This document shows positions 47,396 through 55,113 of a DNA stretch of 64,000 nucleotides, piece after piece. The notes under the pieces were generated by a model, which was given only the letters and a program-made list of their open reading frames with translations, did not search any database and was not told the DNA's origin. The DNA is taken from the NCBI GenBank assembly GCA_045106235.1, contig JBGCEJ010000003.1:248001-312000 (forward strand), given 5' to 3'. A program made the position numbers and the translations under genes. This DNA is from UBA4427 sp045106235. Lineage in GTDB: Bacteria; Myxococcota_A; UBA9160; UBA4427. Numbering within the stretch: the first letter of the stretch is position 1; each line of letters starts with the position of its first letter.

Positions 47396-48841
47396 TCAGT
47401 TAGATTCGCCCGTGCGCAGGGACACGCGAGCCTGGGCAGTCGCCGAATGAAGCGCGATTCGAGCGCCCTTGCGGGCGATCGAGAGCAGGACGCGTGGGTC
47501 GGCGTAGTGCCGCCGGCGCATCCCCGCCGCCGCTTTCTCCAGATCCATCAGGCTCAGTTCCGCGGTCTGCAGGGCGGGTCTGGCCTGCGCGTGATCGGTA
47601 TGGCGCGGGCTTCTTTGTAGGCCTTCGATCTCGGAGATGTCTTCGCTGTACGGGGTGCCCGGATAGGGATGCGCGAAGTGAAGGGTCAGTAGGTCGGGGC
47701 GCGTCGCGCGACAGAAGCGCGCGGTCTCGTCCAGGGTCGAGGGAGTCTCCCAGGCGAAGCCGATCATGAAATACCCGAGCGAGAGGAGGCCAAACGCGTC
47801 GCAGAGCCGCATCGCCCTTTGGGCCTTGGCGAGGTCGGGTCGTTTCTTGACGCGACGGCCGATCTCTTCACTTCCGACATCGATCCCGAAGCTCACGCCG
47901 TAGCATCCGCCCGAGGCCATCGCGCGAATAACACCGTCATCCACGCAATCGACGCGCGTGGTCGTCACCCAGCGCGCCTTGGGGGCGAGGGCACCGATCG
48001 CTCGGCTCGTTTCGATGGACCATTGGCGGTCGACGGAGAAAGTTTCTGCTCGTAGGTAAAAGTAGTTCGTCCCTTGCTCGACGAGGGAGGCGATTTCTTC
48101 GGCGACGGCTTCCGGGGAGCGGTGGCGACTCTGGTTTCCGCTGACGGTGTGGACGAGGCAGTAGGTGCAGGGGAAGGGGCAGCCGCGCTGTACTCGAACC
48201 GTTGCTTGTGGGACGCCTAATCCGCGGACTCGGTAGAGCTCTGGATTGAGCGTGCTTCGGTCGGGGAGGGGGAGGCGGTCGAGGCATTCAGCTTGGGGCG
48301 GAGCGCCGCCGGAGACGATGTCTTCACCGAAGCGAACGAGTGTTCCGCTTGCGGGCAGGCCCTTTCGCACGATCTCGGTAAAGATGATTTCGTATTCGCC
48401 CCGGGCGACGAAGGTGACGTCCGGCGAAGACGCGAGGATCTTTTCGGCGTGCGTGAAGGCAGGCGCGCCGCGGACCCCGACGACGACGTCAGGGAGCGCT
48501 TCGCGAAGTAGCTTTGCCCAGCCTAGATCCGCAGAGAGGCTGCCGAAGGTCACGACGAGCACGACGAGGTCCGGGGCAAAATTGCGCAGTCGGTTGAGGA
48601 CCGCTTCGTTCCCGAGCCCCTCGGCCGGGGCATCGACGATACAGGCCTGCCCTCCGGCGGCGATAATGGCCCCCGCGGCTTCACATTCCTCGAGAGGCGC
48701 ACGCATGGACGGGATCAGCTCGAATCGAAAGCGGCTCTGGCAGCGATCCTCCCGGCAGAACGCACCCGTTGGCGGGAGTAGGAACGCGATTCGGCGGAGC
48801 GGACGGATACGCAGAGTCGATTCCCCTTCCGCGTTCGACAT
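47396..48841 (-). CDS. B12-binding domain radical SAM protein, second copy
   Basis: A 481-residue radical SAM enzyme with an N-terminal cobalamin-binding region (about 15-180) and CxxxCxxC at C221, C225 and C228 (RGCPFPCTYC). It differs from the 222-1727 protein in length and motif detail, so it is not a recent duplicate. Its start codon lies only four bases after the stop of the Cys-rich secreted-protein gene, which implies tight co-expression; a GGAAGA ribosome-binding site lies inside that gene's 3' end. The substrate is unknown; lipid, hopanoid or peptide modification are all possible. Confidence 0.87.
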   Translation of the reverse strand: MSNAEGESTLRIRPLRRIAFLLPPTGAFCREDRCQSRFRFELIPSMRAPLEECEAAGAIIAAGGQACIVDAPAEGLGNEAVLNRLRNFAPDLVVLVVTFGSLSADLGWAKLLREALPDVVVGVRGAPAFTHAEKILASSPDVTFVARGEYEIIFTEIVRKGLPASGTLVRFGEDIVSGGAPPQAECLDRLPLPDRSTLNPELYRVRGLGVPQATVRVQRGCPFPCTYCLVHTVSGNQSRHRSPEAVAEEIASLVEQGTNYFYLRAETFSVDRQWSIETSRAIGALAPKARWVTTTRVDCVDDGVIRAMASGGCYGVSFGIDVGSEEIGRRVKKRPDLAKAQRAMRLCDAFGLLSLGYFMIGFAWETPSTLDETARFCRATRPDLLTLHFAHPYPGTPYSEDISEIEGLQRSPRHTDHAQARPALQTAELSLMDLEKAAAGMRRRHYADPRVLLSIARKGARIALHSATAQARVSLRTGESN

Positions 48842-48845
48842 GGTT

Positions 48846-49733
48846 TCAGTCTTCCGGATCGCGGAGCGTGAAGAGTGCCGAGCTTGCTAGGCCGACGATG
48901 AAAAGACCAAGCCCGACGGGCGACATCGAGGGAACGGGAGGCCGTCTGGAGCTGACCTGGGGCAGGTCGGGATACGCGCTCGGGTCGAGACTCATGAGCG
49001 GAATCGCCACATTCATACACGTCCCGTTCATCGCGTCGCATGAATCGGTCGTCCCGGGATCAAGGTCATCGCACATGCAAGATTCGCAGCTCGTCGATCC
49101 GGTATTGGCCTGGAACTCAAGCGGAGCACAACCTTGGCAGGCTGTACTGCCTAAACTGGGCTGAAACTGGCCAGACGGACAATCGGTGCAGGCGGAACTG
49201 CCGTCGAGAGCGGAGAAGGAGCCCGGATTACAGTCGATGCAGGCGGAGTTACCCGTCGTGGATTGAAATCGGCCGGCTGAGCAGTCCGTGCACTCCGCGC
49301 TTGCGGGCATATCGGAGAAAGTGCCTTCGGGGCAATCGGTGCAGCTCGACGAGCCCATGTTCGCCTCGAACTGGCCCGGGTCGCAGTCTGTGCAGACGCA
49401 GGATCCCGATACCGCCGCGGCGGTTCCTTCAGCGCAAGGCATACAATCCGCTGAATCGATCGAGCCAGTCCCCGCGTTGAAGCGTCCGGGTGCGCATTCG
49501 ATCGGCGTTATGCCGTCGGGGCAATAGCTTCCGCACTCGCAAGGGATGCATGTATCGCCGTCTGCCTGCTCGCCTGGGTCGCAGACGATGGAGGGGCCGT
49601 TTCCGCCGCCGCCACCGCTCGGACAAGCCGTCGTGAAGCCCGCGATCAAAACGAGGGTGAGGACGGCGAGAATTCGGGTGGGGGACGCGGAGCGATGCGT
49701 CGAAATCGTATGAAGCGAAGAGAAGGTCAGCAT
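48846..49733 (-). CDS. Cys-rich (GCC2/GCC3-type) secreted protein with IPTL-like C-terminal tail
   Basis: A 295-residue exported protein. The N-terminal signal ends in AGFTTAC, a weak lipobox, followed by SGGGGGNG. The mature part holds about six short repeats of the pattern C-x-P-G-x-[FY]-x-x-x-x-G-[SN]-x-x-C-x-x-C, the Cys-rich GCC2/GCC3 fold better known from animal and ciliate proteins. The C-terminus is P-V-P-S-M-S-P-V-G-L-G-L-F, a hydrophobic helix, then an acidic RDPED end: similar to IPTL-CTERM signals but with acidic instead of basic residues. ATG 49733 with AGGGAG upstream is preferred over an earlier TTG. Confidence 0.8.
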   Translation of the reverse strand: MLTFSSLHTISTHRSASPTRILAVLTLVLIAGFTTACPSGGGGGNGPSIVCDPGEQADGDTCIPCECGSYCPDGITPIECAPGRFNAGTGSIDSADCMPCAEGTAAAVSGSCVCTDCDPGQFEANMGSSSCTDCPEGTFSDMPASAECTDCSAGRFQSTTGNSACIDCNPGSFSALDGSSACTDCPSGQFQPSLGSTACQGCAPLEFQANTGSTSCESCMCDDLDPGTTDSCDAMNGTCMNVAIPLMSLDPSAYPDLPQVSSRRPPVPSMSPVGLGLFIVGLASSALFTLRDPED

Positions 49734-49784
49734 GGACTCCCTGGACGGCAACGGTCTGCTGATCTTAGGCAGAAGCGGGGCGAG

Positions 49785-51494
49785 TCACCTCAAGTGTTTC
49801 CTCCCTAATGACGTGTTTTTACCCTTAGCGCTCGGGCCAGCGCCGACTGCAGGCAGAGAGGTCCGTTCGCGAAGGGATCGCGCAGGGCCGGTCCATCCTG
49901 ATTCGTCCAGGATCGCAGCGAGTCGAGCATGCGCCGCCGTGTCATGCCATCCGGTCCGCTTCACGTTGGCGTAAAGTTCGTCGGCGAGAGAATGCTTTCC
50001 GAGCGCGCGGGCCACGTCGGCTAACTCGCCCTGGATGCGGGCATTGCGCGGTTCGGCAGCCAGGCTTGCAACATAGTGCCGCTCTGCCTCTTCCAGCTCA
50101 CCTCGGAGGCGATGTCGAACCGCGAGTCGATGCTCCGCGTACCAATTCGGTCCGCTGGCCTCCCGGGCATGACCGAAGAGGGATTCCGTGTTCGACCAAT
50201 ATCCGACCTGTCGATGAGAAATGAGGCTGAGCGCGATGAGGCTGAGAAGGCCGAATCCAGGGAGCAAGTGACGCTTCCAGGGGCGTGGCGGCTGCGCAGC
50301 GGAGGCCGCCGCGGAGTGCCCGTGCGTAAAGATCTCCTCTGCGCCCCATGCGCAAATGATCGCGAGTCCGATCAGCGGGATGTACATCCAGCGGTCCGCA
50401 CGCGACTGCATTCCCACGCCAACAAAGCCGATCACCGGAACCAGATTGCCCAAAAACCAGAGCCAGCCCACGAGCAGCCAAGGGCGCGTCTCCCTCGCTC
50501 GCCATCCGGCGAGTGTGATGGCGGCGATGCCGAAAAGGACGGGGAGCCAGACCCGGCCGATGTCCCGCGTCGGATTTAGCGGGTAGAAGGGCGACAAGTT
50601 AGTCGGAACGAATGTTTGTCCCAGGTAGGCTGCGTAGGACTCGGTCGCGTTCGCAGCACGTGCGGCTAGGCCCATGTCCGCGGTAAAGGATCTTCCCCCC
50701 ATCGTTTTCTGCGTGTTGAGGACTACGAGCGCAGCGCCCATTGCGATGGCGAGGAGCGGGACCTTTTCTAATACGGCGCGCCGAACGGCGCTCCGATTGA
50801 TGCTCCCCCAGTTTTCGCCCGGCTTTCTGAATCGACCGAGCGGCCAGAAGTCGAGGAGCAGAAGCGCGAAGGGAAAAGTCACGAGCATCGGTTTGGCTAG
50901 GAGGCCCAGCCCTAGGCAAATCGCAACGCCGATATCGCAGGCATCTCGCCGATTGCGGTCGCGCGTCTTTCGTGCGGAGGCGTAAAAGTGGAGCGCCGTC
51001 ATCCAGAAGAAAGTCGACAACACATCCTTGCGTTCGCTCGCCCAAGCAACGGACTCGACATGAAGTGGATGGACGGCAAAGATCGCTGCAACAAATGCCG
51101 CTTTTCCTCGGGCTCCGGTCATTCGGCGAATCGCCCAGTAGAGCAGGGCGGAATTGGCCGCATGGAGCGCGGCGTTGACCGCGAAGGTGGCGGCGGGGGC
51201 TCCTTCTGAAAAAAGGTATTCAACGCGGTACGAAAGCCAGGTCAGCGGGATCCAGTAGGCGGCATAGGGCTCACGAAGAGCGCGGAAGATCCAGCTCCGG
51301 TCGAGCGGGTCCCGGAGCCAGCCATTGTCTCGGAGGTAGATGAAATCATCGAAATCAACCAGCGCGTGCCCAAGGGTTTGGCCGTAAATCAGGGCGACGG
51401 CGCCGCAGAGCGCCGCGACGATGAGGACGTCAAGCAGGAGCCCTCGGCGACCATGCGGGGCGGCCGGCGCATCTGGCTTCGTGAGCGTCTTCAT
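49785..51494 (-). CDS. TMTC/PMT-like membrane glycosyltransferase with C-terminal TPR region
   Basis: A 569-residue polytopic membrane protein of the GT-C superfamily. The N-terminal loop has DFDDFIYLRDN, the acidic catalytic motif of this class, and a luminal HPLHVESVAWASERKDVLS typical of TMTC-type O-mannosyltransferases. About nine to ten membrane helices follow, then a soluble C-terminus (430-545) with TPR-like helices (LAVRHRLRGELEEAERHYVA). It uses a lipid-linked sugar donor to glycosylate exported proteins or lipids. It is the first gene of the minus-strand cluster with the Cys-rich secreted protein. Confidence 0.9.
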   Translation of the reverse strand: MKTLTKPDAPAAPHGRRGLLLDVLIVAALCGAVALIYGQTLGHALVDFDDFIYLRDNGWLRDPLDRSWIFRALREPYAAYWIPLTWLSYRVEYLFSEGAPAATFAVNAALHAANSALLYWAIRRMTGARGKAAFVAAIFAVHPLHVESVAWASERKDVLSTFFWMTALHFYASARKTRDRNRRDACDIGVAICLGLGLLAKPMLVTFPFALLLLDFWPLGRFRKPGENWGSINRSAVRRAVLEKVPLLAIAMGAALVVLNTQKTMGGRSFTADMGLAARAANATESYAAYLGQTFVPTNLSPFYPLNPTRDIGRVWLPVLFGIAAITLAGWRARETRPWLLVGWLWFLGNLVPVIGFVGVGMQSRADRWMYIPLIGLAIICAWGAEEIFTHGHSAAASAAQPPRPWKRHLLPGFGLLSLIALSLISHRQVGYWSNTESLFGHAREASGPNWYAEHRLAVRHRLRGELEEAERHYVASLAAEPRNARIQGELADVARALGKHSLADELYANVKRTGWHDTAAHARLAAILDESGWTGPARSLRERTSLPAVGAGPSAKGKNTSLGRKHLR

Positions 51495-51727
51495 TGCACC
51501 TCTTGCCCTCTGGGGGACGGCTTAGGCCCCGCTTAGTTCCCGCTTAGGTTTTTGGATTGGCCCCTTGAGTAGGGCTCTTCCGTTAGGTCTTTGAATGAGG
51601 TCGTTGAATGTAGTCGATCCCCGAGAAGCTTGAATCCATTTAGCGAGCCGCCTCCTTCGGTTCGGATCGGATACACTTTACTCGGAACCTGCCGTGGGCG
51701 TCTGGGCACATGACTAAAAGGCTTAAC

Positions 51728-51735
51728 AAGGAGGT
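51728..51735 (+). promoter_or_regulatory. Perfect Shine-Dalgarno deciding the PEP-CTERM start
   Basis: AAGGAGGT, fully complementary to the 16S rRNA 3' end, spaced 7 bases from ATG 51743. Two other in-frame ATGs (51710, 51737) are rejected on spacing. Confidence 0.7.
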
Positions 51736-51742
51736 CATGAAT

Positions 51743-52453
51743 ATGAACCCGGCCAAAAGGGCACGTCTTTTCCTGCTCGCCATCGCCGTTCAGCTGCTGC
51801 TCGGACTGCCATCCATTTCGTTCGCGCAGGGCAACCTTATCTATTGGTCGGGTCAGCTCGACTTTATTGGCGAAGATTCCGGGACGGGGGCGCTCACGGG
51901 CGGTGTCCCCGGCATGAGCACCTTCGATGGCTATTTCGGCTTTCCGACCAGCTGCGGCGCGGGGTGCGTTGTTGAACCCTTCCCGCCGGATGCCACGAAC
52001 TACGTCTTCGCAAATTCCGGCGGGCATCTGCGAGGGCTTGGAGCCTCGATCCCCAGCGTCGAAGCGAGCGTCGAGATCATCGATGAACAGGTGCTGGACG
52101 CCGATGGCGTCGCGTTCGCCGCCGCATACGGGATCTCGGCGACCGTGGGACAAGCGATTGATGTCTGGACCGTCTCTGCCGAGAATACGGCGGAGTTCAC
52201 GCCGGCTTTCGTCGATTGGAACGTCTCATTTCTCTATTTCGAAACCGACCCGTTCAACAGCACCGCGTATGTTCCGGCTCCGCCCGCAGCCCCCGACCTG
52301 ATCATTTTCGAGGTCTTTGAAGACAACGGCGATGTCTACGAAGGAGTTGGGCCCGCGGCGATCCCGGAGCCTGACTTTTTTGCGCTCTTGCTTGTGGGTG
52401 TTGGCGGTCTCGTCGTTTGTAACGGTCGCCGGTCGTGTAGAGCGCGCGCCTAG
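51743..52453 (+). CDS. PEP-CTERM sorting domain protein
   Basis: A 236-residue secreted protein: signal FLLAIAVQLLLGLPSISFAQ, a largely beta middle with FGFPTSCGAGCVV, and a PEP-CTERM tail IPEPDFFALLLVGVGGLVVC followed by basic RRSCRARA. The start is set by a perfect AAGGAGGT at 51728-51735: ATG 51743 is 7 bases away, while ATG 51737 is too close. No other domain recognised. Convergent with the RND gene. Confidence 0.85.
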   Translation: MNPAKRARLFLLAIAVQLLLGLPSISFAQGNLIYWSGQLDFIGEDSGTGALTGGVPGMSTFDGYFGFPTSCGAGCVVEPFPPDATNYVFANSGGHLRGLGASIPSVEASVEIIDEQVLDADGVAFAAAYGISATVGQAIDVWTVSAENTAEFTPAFVDWNVSFLYFETDPFNSTAYVPAPPAAPDLIIFEVFEDNGDVYEGVGPAAIPEPDFFALLLVGVGGLVVCNGRRSCRARA

Positions 52454-52461
52454 TTCAGCCC

Positions 52462-54861
52462 TCAGCCTTTGCGCCCCGAAAGTCGCGCCGCAAAAGTCGC
52501 AACGAGGGCGGGGGCCAGCGTGATATCCGCCAGGAACGCGACGACGATCGCAGCGGAGACCGTGACGCCGAACGCGAACATGTGGAAGAGATAGGCCTGG
52601 GTGTAGACGAGGAAGCTGCAAGCCAGGACGCAGGACGTGAAGAGGAGCGCTTGGCCGGTACTCGTCAGCGTGTGGTCGACCGCGTCTTCTACGGAGTTTC
52701 CGTCATCAAATTCGCGCCGGAAATTATGCATGAAGTGGATTGTGTCATCGACCGCGAGCCCGACGATGATCGACGCGTTCATGAGGCTGATCATGTCGAG
52801 GGGGAATTTGAACCAGCCCATGAGGCCGAGCGTGAATACGACCGGCGCCAGATTCGGGATCATGGTGAGTAGGCCGAGTCGGACGCGTCCAATCAGCACG
52901 ATCATCAGGAGTGTGATGATGACGAGGGCGGTGGAGTAGCTCCGCAGCATCGTTGCGAGTGCTGCCGTAATGGTATTGCCGACGATCCTGAATTCTCCGG
53001 TCAGCTGATAGTCGAGGTCGGGGCTGAGGATGCGCGCGATGCCCGGTTCGACTTCTTCGAGGTAGGGTAGGACGAGGGCGGCATCATCAAAGGTGACGCG
53101 AACCGTCAGCCGCGCCGTTTCGAAATCACTCGTCACGAGATCCTCAACATCGTCGCTGCCCGAGTTTTCGAAGAGAAGGAGCTCCTGGGAAACGAGCTCC
53201 CGACTATCCGGGATCGCATAGGCTTCGGGCCGATTTTCATTCAGCGCGCGATGAGTTTCTTTTACGACGTCGACGATCGAAACGACCTTGCCCGCGCGAA
53301 GTCCAGCGGCTTCGACGGACAGGATATGGTCCGCGACGGCTTCGAGCCTGCGAAGCACCTCGGGGTCGTGAAGACCGTTCTCGCTCTGGGTCGACACGAG
53401 GACTTCATAGCTCACACCCCCGCCGAACTGTTCGTTCATGAAATCGATCGCACGGGGCAGGGCGTCTGTTTCGGGGAACCACTCGATCATGTTATGTCCG
53501 ATATGGATCCGCGGAATGCCGATCCCTGCGACCACGAGGACGGCGGCCCAGATCGAAAGGACAAGCCCAGGGCGGCGGGTTGAGAAGCGGCCGATCGAGC
53601 GAAGTGAGCGCTGAGAGGGAGTGTCGGAAGGTTCCGATTCGGGAGCGATCTGCCGCACGGGGGCCGCCGCCAGCATCGCAGGCAGCAGGACAAGTACATA
53701 GAGCAGCGCGAGCAGGACCCCGATCGGGCTGATGATGCCGAAATGAGAGATCGGTGCGAGCGCCGCGGGAATAAAGGAAAGCAATCCGCCGGCAGTCGTG
53801 AGAGATGTCATCAGGATGGGCAGGCCGGAATGGGCCAAAGCTTGAGCGACGGCTTCGCTTTGATCGAGCCCTGCGCGGAGTCCTTGATAGAAAATAGCGA
53901 CGAGATGGACTGCACCGCCTATACCGACCGCCAGAAGAAAGGATGGGATGATTTGAGTGGGCGCCATGATCGGGATACCCACGGCGCCCATCGTCGACAG
54001 CGTCGCGAATACCGAGAGAAGAACAGTGATCAGCGGGAGCGCGACGCCAATGAAGCTCCGGAAGAGCAGGGCGAGAAACGCGGCGGCGATTCCGACCGAA
54101 AGAAGCGTCGCTCTGGCCATGTCCGGAGCCATCGTACGCTGCAGGATTGTCGTGAACGAAGCCAAGCCCGCAACATGAATTTCGACGCCCTCAGGAATCC
54201 GGTCAAGGATCTCCTCGACCGCAGCAAGGATGACAGCGTCTTCCTCTCCCGTGATCGCTCGGCGCGACTCTTTTGTCGCCGCTTCGTCTTCTTCGGCAAA
54301 GCCGTCGAGCGCATCGAGCTCGCCGAGCTGAGAGTAGGTTTCCGTCTCGATCACGATCATGGTTGATCGACCGTCTTCTGAGAGCATGAAGTTCTGGTAG
54401 AGCGCGTTCGCCCTCGCCCGGGCTTCGAGTGTCGCAAGCGCTTCGGGCGTCTCCGGCCAGTCCTCCAGGAAGTCCCGGACCTCGAGGCCTTCTTCATTGC
54501 CGAGGGTCTCGCGCACATTCCAAAGGCTCGTCACTTCGACGAGATTCGGAACTTCGTCTTCGATCGCGATATGGGTATCACGCAGGATCGCCAGAAAATC
54601 GGGATCGAAGACACCGCTTTCCGGGCGAAGGGCGATCGCGATCCCGGAATCCCGACCAAAGGTCTCCTGGAAAGCGTCATTTTGGACGACTACGGGATCG
54701 TCCTCGTGGAAGAACGCGTCGTTGGACGTTTCGAGATAGAAATGACGGATTTGGGTTCCCAGCCCGGCGGTTAGAAGAAGGACGACGAGAATCACCCGCC
54801 ACGGATGCGTCGCGACCCAGGTGCCCCAGGCACTGAGCGCTGTCTCGATTCGATCCTTCAT
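52462..54861 (-). CDS. RND/MMPL-superfamily exporter with sterol-sensing-like domain
   Basis: A 799-residue inner-membrane protein of the RND superfamily: two halves, each with one helix, a large periplasmic loop and five helices. The SSD-like helices in the first half include LLRSFIGVALPLITVLLSV; the second half has NLAPVVFTLGLMGWF and VGLAVDDTIHFM with the conserved D-D proton-relay pair. It is of the hydrophobe/lipid (HpnN, MmpL-like) rather than multidrug AcrB type. The start at 54861 is where homology begins. Divergent from the lactonase-like gene. Confidence 0.92.
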   Translation of the reverse strand: MKDRIETALSAWGTWVATHPWRVILVVLLLTAGLGTQIRHFYLETSNDAFFHEDDPVVVQNDAFQETFGRDSGIAIALRPESGVFDPDFLAILRDTHIAIEDEVPNLVEVTSLWNVRETLGNEEGLEVRDFLEDWPETPEALATLEARARANALYQNFMLSEDGRSTMIVIETETYSQLGELDALDGFAEEDEAATKESRRAITGEEDAVILAAVEEILDRIPEGVEIHVAGLASFTTILQRTMAPDMARATLLSVGIAAAFLALLFRSFIGVALPLITVLLSVFATLSTMGAVGIPIMAPTQIIPSFLLAVGIGGAVHLVAIFYQGLRAGLDQSEAVAQALAHSGLPILMTSLTTAGGLLSFIPAALAPISHFGIISPIGVLLALLYVLVLLPAMLAAAPVRQIAPESEPSDTPSQRSLRSIGRFSTRRPGLVLSIWAAVLVVAGIGIPRIHIGHNMIEWFPETDALPRAIDFMNEQFGGGVSYEVLVSTQSENGLHDPEVLRRLEAVADHILSVEAAGLRAGKVVSIVDVVKETHRALNENRPEAYAIPDSRELVSQELLLFENSGSDDVEDLVTSDFETARLTVRVTFDDAALVLPYLEEVEPGIARILSPDLDYQLTGEFRIVGNTITAALATMLRSYSTALVIITLLMIVLIGRVRLGLLTMIPNLAPVVFTLGLMGWFKFPLDMISLMNASIIVGLAVDDTIHFMHNFRREFDDGNSVEDAVDHTLTSTGQALLFTSCVLACSFLVYTQAYLFHMFAFGVTVSAAIVVAFLADITLAPALVATFAARLSGRKG

Positions 54862-55113
54862 ATGATGCTCTCGCACTCCACTTCGCAAGGGGTCGGGGGC
54901 ATCGGCGAGTCGCCGACTGGAAGTCACACTCCGTCGACTGAGGCTGTCAAGCGACGGCCGACAGGATAGCGAGCCGAATGGGCCCCGCCGGAGGGGGGAA
55001 TCGTTCGGGCGGCGAAATCTGGCCGCAGGATTTCGCGCGCTCATGCTAGTCTGAAAACGAGTGACCTGAGACGCCGACGGCTTTTATGCCCGTGCATTGC
55101 TGGAGCCTTGAGG

